From Pseudomonadota bacterium (GTDB lineage: Bacteria > Desulfobacterota > Binatia > UBA9968), in assembly GCA_021324155.1 (NCBI GenBank), contig JAJPJQ010000021.1:1-64000 (forward strand): a stretch of 64,000 nucleotides of DNA. Direction: 5' to 3'. The position numbers and the translations under genes were made by a program. Below are positions 1-8,103 of the stretch, one piece after another. Under the pieces are notes generated by a model. The model saw only the letters and a list, made by a program, of their open reading frames with translations. It searched no databases and was not told the origin of the DNA. Within the stretch, counting starts at the first letter, position 1. Each line of letters starts with the position of its first letter.

Positions 1-576
1 TCGGGCGTCGGCCTGCACATCCGCCGCGAGTCGTTCAAAGACGAGCCGCGCTTCGTGCATCCCGTCTTCGACTACGAGAGCCGTATCGTCACCGTCGAGC
101 TCGACGGCGTGGTCTTCACGTCGGTCTACGTGCCGAACGGCGGCAAGGACTTTCCCGCGAAAATGAATTTTCTCGGCCAGATGGAAGCCTTTATCAAGGA
201 CGCGCACGGCCGCGGACAGCGGCTCGTCATCTGCGGCGACATCAACATCGCGCGCACGGAGCGCGATGTGCATCCGAAGGAGCGCAACCCGAACGTCATC
301 GGCCAGCGGCCGGACGAGCGCCAATGGTTCGAGCGCATTCTCGCGCTCGGGCTCGTCGACGTCGGCCGCCAGCTCGACCCCGACAACGACGAGCTTTTCA
401 CCTGGTGGGCGCCGTGGCGCAACATGCGCCAGCGGAACATCGGCTGGCGCCTCGATTACGTCCTCGCGAGCGCGCCGCTGGCGGAGAAGGCCGCCTCGTG
501 CGCGGCGTACCGCGAGTTCGGCACGAGCGATCACGCGCCGGTGATCGCCACGTTCGAACTCGACGGCATGAGTTAA
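1..576 (+). CDS. xthA: Exodeoxyribonuclease III / AP endonuclease (5'-truncated by window edge)
   Basis: The reading frame is open from the first base, so the N-terminus lies outside the window; 191 residues remain. The visible part carries the exonuclease III fold signatures in order: YVPNGG, then GDINIARTERDVHP (the metal-binding GDxN-type segment), RLDYVLAS, and the C-terminal SDHAPV with the catalytic Asp-His pair. The enzyme cuts DNA 5' of abasic sites and trims blocked 3' ends in base excision repair in the cytoplasm. It ends only 4 bases before a stand-alone 3'-phosphoesterase gene, which suggests a small 3'-end repair operon. The family call is firm. The distinction between XthA-like and ExoA-like subgroups is not resolved with the N-terminus missing. 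Confidence 0.93.
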   Translation, partial: SGVGLHIRRESFKDEPRFVHPVFDYESRIVTVELDGVVFTSVYVPNGGKDFPAKMNFLGQMEAFIKDAHGRGQRLVICGDINIARTERDVHPKERNPNVIGQRPDERQWFERILALGLVDVGRQLDPDNDELFTWWAPWRNMRQRNIGWRLDYVLASAPLAEKAASCAAYREFGTSDHAPVIATFELDGMS

Positions 577-580
577 ATCG

Positions 581-1228
581 ATGAAAAAATCCCGCGCGCA
601 GGAGCCCGATCTTGGCCGCTACGGCAAGCTCGCCGAGTACAATCGCAAGCGCCGCTTCGATGTCACGCCCGAGCCGTCGGGAAAGGTCGGCCGCGCGAAG
701 CAAAAAGAGCGCGAATTCGTCATCCAGAAGCACCGCGCGAGCCACCTGCATTACGATTTCCGCCTCGAGCACGACGGCGTCATGCTCTCCTGGTCGGTCC
801 CGAAGGGGCCGTCGCTCGACCCGTCGGTCAAGCGCTTCGCGATGCAGACCGAGGATCACCCGATCGACTACAATCAATTCGAGGGCGTCATACCGGAAGG
901 CGAATACGGCGGCGGCACCGTGATGATCTGGGACAACGGCACGTGGGAGCCGGAGGTCGACGACGTCGATCGCGCTTTCGAGAAAGGCGACCTCAAGTTC
1001 AAGCTCCACGGCAAAAAGCTTCGCGGCTCGTGGGTACTCGTGCGCATGCGCAGCCGCCAGTGGCTGCTGATCAAACACCGCGACGCCGCCGCGTCGACCG
1101 ACGACATCACGGCGAAAAAGAACCGCTCGGTAGTCTCGCGCCGCACGCTCGCCGCGATCGCCAAGGCCGCCGGCGCGAGCGCCAAGCAATTGGAAGCAGC
1201 GAAGGAAGCCGACGCGCCGCCCACATAA
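581..1228 (+). CDS. Stand-alone LigD-type 3'-phosphoesterase (PE) domain protein
   Basis: The 215-residue protein is essentially one PE domain as found at the N-terminus of bacterial NHEJ ligase D, without ligase or polymerase domains. The active-site residues known from Pseudomonas LigD (His42, His48, Asp50, Arg52, His84) line up with identical spacing as His51, His57, Asp59, Arg61 and His93, within QKHRASHLHYDFRLE and EDHP. Family enzymes remove 3'-phosphate or 3'-ribonucleotide ends, leaving a clean 3'-OH. The charged C-terminal tail from about residue 175 is Ala/Lys rich and probably flexible. The gene starts 4 bases after xthA, so the two are probably cotranscribed. Stand-alone PE proteins are known in bacteria and archaea, so this is not a broken ligD. 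Confidence 0.9.
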   Translation: MKKSRAQEPDLGRYGKLAEYNRKRRFDVTPEPSGKVGRAKQKEREFVIQKHRASHLHYDFRLEHDGVMLSWSVPKGPSLDPSVKRFAMQTEDHPIDYNQFEGVIPEGEYGGGTVMIWDNGTWEPEVDDVDRAFEKGDLKFKLHGKKLRGSWVLVRMRSRQWLLIKHRDAAASTDDITAKKNRSVVSRRTLAAIAKAAGASAKQLEAAKEADAPPT

Positions 1229-1356
1229 GAGTTTCGGGTTTCGAGTTCCGGATTTCGAGTTCGAGTCGAAGGTCCTCTCTGCAGTCGAAGAATGCAACTC
1301 TCAACACGAAACTTTAAAGTCTTCACTCGAAACTAAAAACCTGAAACTTCGAAACT
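1229..1356. repeat. Degenerate heptad tract in inverted arrangement (copy 1)
   Basis: Between two convergent genes the left part is a run of loose heptads of the type TTTCGGG, TTTCGAG, TTCCGGA, TTTCGAG (about 1231-1266). The right part (about 1308-1353) is the same word on the other strand: CGAAACT, GAAACTT, CGAAACTT. The two halves can pair as a long imperfect hairpin. A second tract of the same design lies at 3772-3879. Its role is unknown; a transcription end structure or a dispersed repeat is possible. Confidence 0.6.
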
Positions 1357-2499
1357 TTATCGTCCCACCACCGTCACCGCGCTCGTCGTTGGCAATTCGC
1401 CGCGCGATTTGTGCAAGCTTAAAATCTGGTTGATCAGCGAGAGTACGTGCATCGAGCGCCCGCCCTCGGGTCCGGACGGAATGTAGTACCATTGCCCTTC
1501 GTACTCGACGCTGAGGGCCGCGCCCACCGGCGGAACCGAGGAGCGCCGCACGACGAACAACGGAATTTTTTCGCCGCCGGAATTGAGCAGCTGCGGCGGC
1601 ATGCGCCCTTCCAATTCTTCGCGCGCAAGCTCGCCCAGGAAAAAGAGCGTCGCCTCCGGCGAGCGGATATAGATCTTCGGCTTTTTTTCGTCGGGATTAT
1701 CGGCGTCCGTTGCCACGGCCACGTGCTGGCGGTTTTCCGCGTCGCATTCGCGCTCCTGGGGACAGTACTGGAAGACGAACCCCTTGCTCTCCGAATAGAG
1801 CTGATACACGTTGTCCTTCTCCGTATCGGTGGCCTTGGCGAGCGTGAGCTTGTTCACGTAAGCGTTGACGATATCGCCCACGCCCGGGGCCTGCCCCGCG
1901 GCATACCTGATCGGCGGCCCGACCGGAGTTCGGCGCGGCGCGGGGTCCTCGACGATGTCGAGCTTACTGTCAAGATATTCGTTCAGCCGCGGGACGCCCG
2001 GCTCGCAGCCTTCGTCGGCGGCGTTCCACGGAACATTTAAGAAGCACCGTTTGCCCAGCTCTATCTTACGCACGAAGAGAAACAGCAGCATTTGCCGCGA
2101 CCAACCCTGATCCCAATAATATTTCAGCGTCTTCATGTCGACCGGCGTCGTGATGCCGCTCATGAATTCCTTCGTATCCAAAACCGCAACGTCGTAGCTC
2201 GGGTTAATGTTGAGGTTGACGGTGGGATTCCCCACAACATTCGGCGAGCCGCCGCCGAACGGTATCGCGACATTCCCTGTGCCGACCTGGACGCTTTGCG
2301 AGCCGCGGATCAGCGTAAAGCCAGTAAAATACATCGGATGCCGGTAACGCGCCCGCACGACGTTGAGCAAAAGCATCTGATTGTTCGTGTCCTCTAGGAC
2401 CTTGTTGTAGCCGACCGCGCGGCTCGTGATCATCTGCGACGACACGCAGCCGGATAAAGACAGACCGAGACACACGCAAATTAAAAATCGACCTTGCAT
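1357..2499 (-). CDS. Hypothetical outer- or inner-membrane lipoprotein
   Basis: The 380-residue protein begins with a lipoprotein signal peptide: a short basic start, a hydrophobic run and an LSGC lipobox with the lipidated Cys at residue 18. The mature part starts with a segment including NQMLLLNVVRARYRHP, a pattern I associate with a family of uncharacterised proteobacterial proteins, followed by Gly/Pro-rich stretches and a C-terminal region rich in beta-type sequence (IPLFVVRR, YEGQWYYIP). No enzyme motif is visible. The lgt gene at 17951-18739 would supply the lipidating enzyme. The gene stands alone on its strand, separated from the upstream arnB by 90 bases. The coding call is strong; the function is unknown. 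Confidence 0.85.
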   Translation of the reverse strand: MQGRFLICVCLGLSLSGCVSSQMITSRAVGYNKVLEDTNNQMLLLNVVRARYRHPMYFTGFTLIRGSQSVQVGTGNVAIPFGGGSPNVVGNPTVNLNINPSYDVAVLDTKEFMSGITTPVDMKTLKYYWDQGWSRQMLLFLFVRKIELGKRCFLNVPWNAADEGCEPGVPRLNEYLDSKLDIVEDPAPRRTPVGPPIRYAAGQAPGVGDIVNAYVNKLTLAKATDTEKDNVYQLYSESKGFVFQYCPQERECDAENRQHVAVATDADNPDEKKPKIYIRSPEATLFFLGELAREELEGRMPPQLLNSGGEKIPLFVVRRSSVPPVGAALSVEYEGQWYYIPSGPEGGRSMHVLSLINQILSLHKSRGELPTTSAVTVVGR

Positions 2500-2589
2500 G
2501 ATTGATTCCCCCTTCGGAACGAATGCGAGGTGTATTGCCTTAAATGCTACTGGACGAATGCGGGTGAGTAAACCTGCTGGGACGGGACC

Positions 2590-3765
2590 TTAAAAACGCC
2601 GATGCTCGGTCACAAGCGCCCCGACGGTGGCGGCGACGTCGTCAACGTCCGTCTCCGTCATCGCGGGAAAGAGCGGCAGCGAGAAAATGCGCTCGGCGGC
2701 GCGCTCAGCCCGGGGAAAATCGCCGGGACGATAGCCGAAGGCTTTTTGGTAGTAGGGCTGCATGTGCAGCGCCGGAAAATGAACGCCGGCGCCGATGTTG
2801 GATGCTCTGAGCAGCTCGAGCAATTCGTCGCGGCCGATGTCGAGCCTATCGCTGTCGAGTTCCGCGACGAGCAGATGCCACGCGTGCTTATGCGCATAGG
2901 GCACATCGCCGAGTAGTTTCACGCCATCGATGCTTTTGAATTTCTTCCTATAGCGCTGCGCGAGCATCGAGCGGCGCGCGATGAAATCGTCGAGCTTCGC
3001 GACCTGATGGATCCCGATCGCCGCCTGAATATCCATCATCGTGTACTTGAGCCCCGGCAGCTCCACCGCATAGAGCGGAGATTTTCCGCCCGCCTGGCGC
3101 TCCCACGCGCTGGTGCGGATGCCGTGAAAGCGCGCGAGCCTCATGCGGTCGGCCCAGTCGCCGTCGCGCAGCACGACCATGCCTCCCTCGCCGGTCGTAA
3201 TCGACTTGATCGGATGAAAGCTGTAGATCGTCGCGTCGCCGACCGCGCCGATCTTCCGGCCTTTGTATTCGGCGCCCAAAGCGTGCGCCGCGTCCTCAAT
3301 CACGAGCAGATGCCGCCGTCGCGCGATTTCCATGATCTCGTCCATCGCGCACGGCTGCCCGGCGAAATGGACCGGCATGATGGCTTTGGTTTTCTTAGTC
3401 AGCGCGCGGTTTACGCCGGCGACGTCGATATTTAAAGTAATTCTTTCACAATCGACGAGAACCGGCCGCGCGCCCGCGAGGACGATGGCGTTGGCCGTCG
3501 CGGCGAACGTCATGCTCGACGTGATCACCTCGTCGCCGGGGCCGACGCCGGCGCCGAGTAGCGCGACGTGGAGCGCCGCCGTTCCGGAGGAAACCGCGAC
3601 CGCGTGCGGCATATCGAGATACCGCCGGAACCGCTCTTCGAACGCCGCGACTTTGGGGCCGGTTGTAATCCACCCGGAGCGCAGCGTCTCGACGACTTCA
3701 CGAATTTCCTCCTCGCCGATCGTCGGCCGCGACAGCGGGAGAAAGTCTTTACGAATGGGATACAT
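2590..3765 (-). CDS. arnB: DegT/DnrJ/EryC1/StrS aminotransferase, ArnB-like (UDP-Ara4O to UDP-L-Ara4N)
   Basis: A PLP-dependent sugar aminotransferase of about 391 residues. It shows the family features SSGTAALHVAL (phosphate contact), VIEDAAHALG (Asp contacting the pyridine ring) and SFHPIKSITTGEGGMV, in which the Lys near residue 187 should form the Schiff base. In the Arn pathway ArnB moves an amino group from glutamate to the 4-keto pentose nucleotide. The neighbouring arnD, arnT, formyltransferase and arnC genes make ArnB the best specific name, although the DegT family covers many sugars. I chose the ATG at 3765 rather than the in-frame TTG six bases upstream. A heptad repeat tract, not an obvious promoter, lies just upstream. 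Confidence 0.85.
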   Translation of the reverse strand: MYPIRKDFLPLSRPTIGEEEIREVVETLRSGWITTGPKVAAFEERFRRYLDMPHAVAVSSGTAALHVALLGAGVGPGDEVITSSMTFAATANAIVLAGARPVLVDCERITLNIDVAGVNRALTKKTKAIMPVHFAGQPCAMDEIMEIARRRHLLVIEDAAHALGAEYKGRKIGAVGDATIYSFHPIKSITTGEGGMVVLRDGDWADRMRLARFHGIRTSAWERQAGGKSPLYAVELPGLKYTMMDIQAAIGIHQVAKLDDFIARRSMLAQRYRKKFKSIDGVKLLGDVPYAHKHAWHLLVAELDSDRLDIGRDELLELLRASNIGAGVHFPALHMQPYYQKAFGYRPGDFPRAERAAERIFSLPLFPAMTETDVDDVAATVGALVTEHRRF

Positions 3766-3771
3766 ATGCAA

Positions 3772-3879
3772 CAGAGTTTCAGGTTTCAGATTTCAGGTTT
3801 AACGAAGGGCGAGCCTACTTACACGCGCCGCAATCGTATCTCCGATCGTGAAACTTGAAACTTAAACTTGAAACAATCT
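3772..3879. repeat. Degenerate heptad tract in inverted arrangement (copy 2)
   Basis: The left part (about 3775-3801) repeats words of the type TTTCAGG, TTTCAGA, TTTCAGG. The right part (about 3849-3875) repeats GAAACTT, GAAACTT, AAACTTGAAAC. The design matches the tract at 1229-1356. It separates arnD from arnB, which are both transcribed leftwards, so it could form a hairpin in their common transcript. Confidence 0.6.
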
Positions 3880-4758
3880 TTATTCCGCCTTTGCCACCCA
3901 GCCGCTCCGGCCGGGCACGCTGCCGGGCGCGACAGCGCGCGTCGGCAGATGCGCTTCGTTCGCACAAAGTACCGCCGCGACCTCGCGCAGCAGCACGGTC
4001 TTGATCGAGCGTTTTTGGACTTCGCGCAAGAAGTCTTCGAATATAGCAAGATACGGCCGCCCCTCGACTTCGGCGTGGACGGTATGCACGTTCAGCCCGT
4101 CGCGCAGCGACGAGAGAAGCGCGTCGTTGAGCAGCGGTTCCCGCCCGATCAGCTCGTCGAGCGTCGGGAGCGTCGTTGGAATTTGCAGCGTATCGAACGT
4201 CTTTCCACCGGCCGACGGATAGAACGGCGCGCCGCCGCGCACATCGCTCGCATAATCGAAGCCGAGCCGGTCCTGGACGGCGAGACTCGCCTGCGTGCAG
4301 CGCCAGCCGGGCGCCGCCGTCGCGCGCGGACGCGTTCCGAGGATCCGCTCATACGCGCCCATGCTGCGCTCGAGCTCCGCCTGGATGTCCGCTTCGCCGA
4401 GCCTCTCCAGGCGATCCTGCCAGAAAACGTGATCGTAGCCGTGGATGCCGAGCTCGTGCCCGGCACCCACGATCGCCCGCAGCGGCGCGGGATTTTCTTC
4501 GGCGATCGGCTTCGAGGGCAGCAGAGTGCCGGAGAGCAAGGTTTTGAGGCCGTAGAGACGTAAGGGATTCGTCCGCAGCATTTTCAAAATGAAAGAAGGC
4601 CGCCATATCCTGCGGATTGCGCGCCCCGAATGATCGGGACCGAAGCTCACGAAAAAACTCGCGCGTATGCCGTAGCGGCGCAACAGCTCGAGCATCCGCG
4701 GCACGCCTTCGCTCAGGCCGATCCGCGTATCCACATCCACCTTCAGCGCGAGCTGCAT
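3880..4758 (-). CDS. arnD: ArnD-like polysaccharide deacetylase (deformylase of Und-P-Ara4FN)
   Basis: The 292-residue protein has the NodB-type deacetylase fold. The N-terminal KVDVDT supplies the metal-site aspartates, and HGYDH near the middle supplies the histidines. Its overall pattern, including EGVPRMLELLRRYG, ASFFVSFGPDHSGR and a WRPSFILKMLRTNPLRLYG-type segment, matches the ArnD subfamily rather than general chitin deacetylases. ArnD removes the formyl group from undecaprenyl-phosphate-L-Ara4FN on the inner membrane, giving the donor that ArnT uses. It lies downstream of a divergent promoter region shared with dedA and upstream of arnB on the same strand, with a 114-base gap. Confidence 0.9.
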   Translation of the reverse strand: MQLALKVDVDTRIGLSEGVPRMLELLRRYGIRASFFVSFGPDHSGRAIRRIWRPSFILKMLRTNPLRLYGLKTLLSGTLLPSKPIAEENPAPLRAIVGAGHELGIHGYDHVFWQDRLERLGEADIQAELERSMGAYERILGTRPRATAAPGWRCTQASLAVQDRLGFDYASDVRGGAPFYPSAGGKTFDTLQIPTTLPTLDELIGREPLLNDALLSSLRDGLNVHTVHAEVEGRPYLAIFEDFLREVQKRSIKTVLLREVAAVLCANEAHLPTRAVAPGSVPGRSGWVAKAE

Positions 4759-4821
4759 GACAGAGAATCATACCGCGATTTCAAATATTTCACACGAGCG
4801 CTGCATATGACGACCGAAGCT

Positions 4822-4850
4822 TTGACATACCCGCCGATATGCTTTACATT
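4822..4850 (+). promoter_or_regulatory. Candidate sigma-70 promoter of dedA-uppP
   Basis: A perfect -35 TTGACA (4822-4827), a 17-base spacer and a -10 TACATT (4845-4850, 4 of 6 matches) lie 40 bases before the dedA start, in the divergent region between arnD and dedA. Predicted from sequence only. Confidence 0.55.
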
Positions 4851-4890
4851 CGACGGGATTCTCGATCCCCGCTGATCACAACCGCGCTTA

Positions 4891-5526
4891 ATGGATTTCC
4901 TCTGGGAATTGTTTCATAGGATCTACGACGTCGAGACGATCGTGCGCGTCGGCGGCCTTGCCGCGCTGACGGCGATCGTCTTCGTCGAGACGGGCCTCCT
5001 CGTCGGCTTTTTTCTCCCGGGAGATTCGCTGCTGGTGACGGCCGGCATCTTCGCCGCCCGCGGCGACCTCGATATCGTAATGATGGCCGTCGTTCTCAGC
5101 ATCGCCGCGATCGCCGGCGACACGGTCGGCTACGCGATCGGCCGCCGCACCGGGCCGAAAATTTTCAAGCGCGAGGACTCGCTCCTCTTTCGCCGCAAGC
5201 ACCTGCTCGCCGCGCAGGAGTTCTATGACAAGTACGGCGCGTTCACGATCGTCGTGGCGCGCTTCGTCCCGATCATTCGAACCTTCGCGCCGCTCGTCGC
5301 CGGCGTCGCAGGCATGCATTATCGGCGCTTCATCACCTACAATGTCTGGGGCGGAATTCTATGGGTGCTCGCCACGACGCTCGGCGGATATTTTCTCGGC
5401 AAGACGTTCCCGAACATCGGCGAAAGCATCCACATGGTCATCGCGGTGGTGATTTTCGTCTCGCTACTGCCGGCGATCATCAAGTTCGTTCTGGAAAAAT
5501 GGAAACGCGCGGCGCGCGCCGGGTAG
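4891..5526 (+). CDS. DedA family membrane protein (candidate undecaprenyl-phosphate flippase)
   Basis: The 211-residue integral membrane protein has the DedA signatures: an acidic residue followed by GFFLPGDSLL (about residues 38-50), the loop GRRTGPKIF, and RFVPIIRTFAPLVAG with the two essential arginines, followed by the conserved YNVWGGILW region. Established work on DedA homologues shows them to act in returning undecaprenyl phosphate to the cytosolic leaflet. That would fit this place, directly before uppP (4-base gap) and inside a cluster of lipid-carrier enzymes. No clear Shine-Dalgarno precedes the ATG. Which DedA subfamily it belongs to cannot be decided from motifs alone. Confidence 0.9.
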   Translation: MDFLWELFHRIYDVETIVRVGGLAALTAIVFVETGLLVGFFLPGDSLLVTAGIFAARGDLDIVMMAVVLSIAAIAGDTVGYAIGRRTGPKIFKREDSLLFRRKHLLAAQEFYDKYGAFTIVVARFVPIIRTFAPLVAGVAGMHYRRFITYNVWGGILWVLATTLGGYFLGKTFPNIGESIHMVIAVVIFVSLLPAIIKFVLEKWKRAARAG

Positions 5527-5530
5527 TATC

Positions 5531-6352
5531 GTGGGAAACTGGGCCGTCGCGGTTATATTGGGAATCGTCGAGGGGCTGACGGAGTTCATCCCCGTCTCCT
5601 CTACCGGCCATCTGATCATGGTCGGCAACCTGCTCGGCTTCGTCGGGGAGAAGGCTTCGACGTTCGAGGTCGCGATCCAGCTTGGCGCGATTCTCGCGAT
5701 CGTTGTGCTCTATCACGAGCGCTTCACGCGGCTGATTCCCTCCGGCCAAGCGCGCTACTCGCCGCTCAGTTCGGCGCTCGACGGCTGGTCGGGAATCCTA
5801 CGAATCGGCATCGCGACGCTGCCCGCGTTGCTTATAGGATTTCTCCTGCACAACGTAATCAAGCGCTATCTCTTCACGCCGCCTTCGGTGGCCGCCGCGC
5901 TGTTTGTCGGCGGGATCGCGATTCTCGCCGTCGAACGCGCCGTGCGCCGCCGCGCGACCTCCGCCGTGGACACGCTTTCGCTCGGTCAGGCGCTCGGCAT
6001 CGGCCTCTTTCAAACGCTGGCGCTTTGGCCCGGCACGTCGCGCTCGGCCGCGACGATCGTCGGCGGCATGCTGCTCGGCCTCGACCGCAAAGGCGCCGCC
6101 GAGTTTTCATTCTTAATTGCGGTGCCCGTCATGACGGCGGCGGCGGGCTACGACCTGCTGAAAATTCGCGACGAGCTTTCCGGCGCGGAGACGGCGCAAT
6201 TCGCCATCGGATTCGCGGTCGCGTTTATCGTCGCGATCACCACGATCAAGTGGTTCTTACGCGTGCTGAATCGCTGGACCCTGGCGCCGTTCGCGTGGTA
6301 TCGGATCGCCGCCGCGCCGATTTTTTACCTGCTCGCCAGATCGAGCGTCTGA
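5531..6352 (+). CDS. uppP: Undecaprenyl-diphosphatase UppP/BacA
   Basis: The 273-residue polytopic membrane protein starts at a GTG four bases after dedA. It carries both UppP signatures: EGLTEFIPVSSTGHL near the N-terminus (catalytic Glu/Ser/His face) and PGTSRSAATI in the second half. UppP dephosphorylates undecaprenyl pyrophosphate on the periplasmic side so that the carrier lipid can be reused for peptidoglycan and other envelope polymers. Cotranscription with dedA pairs a phosphatase with a likely flippase for the same lipid. The 3' end overlaps the convergent arnT by 28 bases. Confidence 0.95.
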   Translation: MGNWAVAVILGIVEGLTEFIPVSSTGHLIMVGNLLGFVGEKASTFEVAIQLGAILAIVVLYHERFTRLIPSGQARYSPLSSALDGWSGILRIGIATLPALLIGFLLHNVIKRYLFTPPSVAAALFVGGIAILAVERAVRRRATSAVDTLSLGQALGIGLFQTLALWPGTSRSAATIVGGMLLGLDRKGAAEFSFLIAVPVMTAAAGYDLLKIRDELSGAETAQFAIGFAVAFIVAITTIKWFLRVLNRWTLAPFAWYRIAAAPIFYLLARSSV

Positions 6353-8103
6353 GCCGCCTTGCGCTCCACCGGCGGTAGATTGGTCACGACGACGTTGTAG
6401 TCGTTGCCGACAATCAGGTAGACGGACCCGCCCATTTCTTTTTTGAGCTTCTCGTAATTCTCTCGGTCGGTAAATGCGTACATGCGCTTGCCGGACGACC
6501 ACCGGCGGCGGAACTCCGGCTCGTCGATCATCCACCGCCCGGTGTCCTCGGCGCGCACGCCGAAATCGAGCTCGCCGCGCCAAGCAGCGACTGTAACTAT
6601 CCGTTCTAAATATACCGGCAGATCCTGATAATAGGCGCGGTACGTCGTGACCTCGTCGCCCCCGTTAAGCCGAGGCTTCAGCGCGAGCGCGAGATGTTTG
6701 ACGGAGCGGCGGTCATCCAGCACCGGAAAACCGGCGTCCACGACGGTCAAAAACAGTCCGCCGGTGAGCGCCAGCGCGACAAAGATGCCGCGAACATTTC
6801 GCCGGCGCGCGAGAATTCCTGTCGCGACCGCGCCGAGGAAAAGGACCGCCGCCTGCCCGTAGAGATACGGCCTGAGCCGCGCGAGATCGAGGCGTGTCGG
6901 CGAAGCGGTCGCGGGAATCGTCGCGTCGTCGCTCGGCATCTCGAGACTGGGCCAGTTCGAATAGCGCTCAAGCGCATACTGTACGCCGCCGAGATCCAAC
7001 CAGACAACAAGCAGCATGGCAGCCGCGGCAGCTGCGGCGCCGTACAACATGCCGCGGGAGCTGTCCACCTCCCATAATCGAGAGAAGTTGCGCCCGATAA
7101 GCAGCGCGAGCGGCGGCAACGCCGGCAGTATATAGGTGGCGAGTTTCGAAGCGGCGCTCGAAAAAAACAAAAACGTGAGGAGCGCCCATACCAAGAGCAA
7201 AAGCTCAACGCTATGATCGCCCCGCCGCTTCCACGGGAACTCAAGCGCGTTGCGACAAGCCTGCGCGGCGAAGGCGATCCACGGAAACATTCCTACCATG
7301 AGCACCGGAACGTAAATCCACCATTGGAGGCCGCTTTCCTCCGTTCGGGCGTAGCGGTCCAGCTGTCCCTCGATGAAATAAAAATAGGTGAATTCCGGAT
7401 TGCGCGCCGCAACGAGCAAGTGCCACGGCGCGGTTATGAGCAGAAAAAGAGCGACTCCGGAAAGAAGATGTATCCGCTTGAGAAACTTCCAGTCACCGAG
7501 CAGCGCAAGCCACGCGCCGACGACAAGTCCCGGCAGCAGAACGCCGAGAAACCCCTTCGTCATCGTCGCCAGCGCCGCGGCGATATAAAATATCCATAGG
7601 AGGCTGCGGCGCACCGCTCCCGGCGGACGCCGCGCGGCAAGAACAAACGCGAGCATGGCGGCCGTTAAAAAAGCCGTGAATACCATGTCAACGGCCACGA
7701 TCCGGCCAAGCACGTAGTAAAGCGGACTGGTCGCGAGGACAATGGCGGCCAGCAATCCCGTCCGAGCGTCGAAAAGCTCGCGGCCGGCGGCATATACGGC
7801 AAGGCATCCCAAAGCCGCGAACAGCGCGGGCCAGAATCGCAACGCCGATTCACTCACGCCCGCGAGCTTGAAGGAGGATACTTCGAGCCAATAAAACAGC
7901 GGCGGCTTCTCGAAATACTTGACGCCGTTCAAGCGCGGCGTCACGTAGTCTCCGGAGACGGCCATCTCGCGCGCGATCTCGGCATAGCGCCCTTCGACGG
8001 GCGACCAGAGCGCGCGGCCGTCGAGAAGGAAGCCGAAATAGATCGCGAAAACAGGAATCAGCCAGACGAGATCGCGACTGAGCGGTGGCGAGCGCATCAA
8101 CAT
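6325..8103 (-). CDS. arnT: ArnT-like lipid A 4-amino-4-deoxy-L-arabinosyltransferase (GT83)
   Basis: The 592-residue protein has about a dozen hydrophobic segments and a soluble C-terminal part. The first periplasmic loop has the GT83 pattern: WSPVEGRYAEIAREM with catalytic acidic residues, then TPRLNGVKYFEKPPLFYW. ArnT moves L-Ara4N from undecaprenyl phosphate onto lipid A phosphates in the periplasmic leaflet, which lowers surface charge and gives resistance to cationic peptides. The start overlaps the upstream formyltransferase gene by 7 bases, suggesting translational coupling. Related PMT-fold transferases acting on other acceptors are possible, but the arn neighbours favour lipid A. Confidence 0.88.
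   Translation of the reverse strand: MLMRSPPLSRDLVWLIPVFAIYFGFLLDGRALWSPVEGRYAEIAREMAVSGDYVTPRLNGVKYFEKPPLFYWLEVSSFKLAGVSESALRFWPALFAALGCLAVYAAGRELFDARTGLLAAIVLATSPLYYVLGRIVAVDMVFTAFLTAAMLAFVLAARRPPGAVRRSLLWIFYIAAALATMTKGFLGVLLPGLVVGAWLALLGDWKFLKRIHLLSGVALFLLITAPWHLLVAARNPEFTYFYFIEGQLDRYARTEESGLQWWIYVPVLMVGMFPWIAFAAQACRNALEFPWKRRGDHSVELLLLVWALLTFLFFSSAASKLATYILPALPPLALLIGRNFSRLWEVDSSRGMLYGAAAAAAAMLLVVWLDLGGVQYALERYSNWPSLEMPSDDATIPATASPTRLDLARLRPYLYGQAAVLFLGAVATGILARRRNVRGIFVALALTGGLFLTVVDAGFPVLDDRRSVKHLALALKPRLNGGDEVTTYRAYYQDLPVYLERIVTVAAWRGELDFGVRAEDTGRWMIDEPEFRRRWSSGKRMYAFTDRENYEKLKKEMGGSVYLIVGNDYNVVVTNLPPVERKAAQTLDLASR

Noticed and set aside
1229-3879. CRISPR array from the short repeats
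   Set aside because: The repeats are 7-base, degenerate and contiguous, with no constant spacers and no cas genes.
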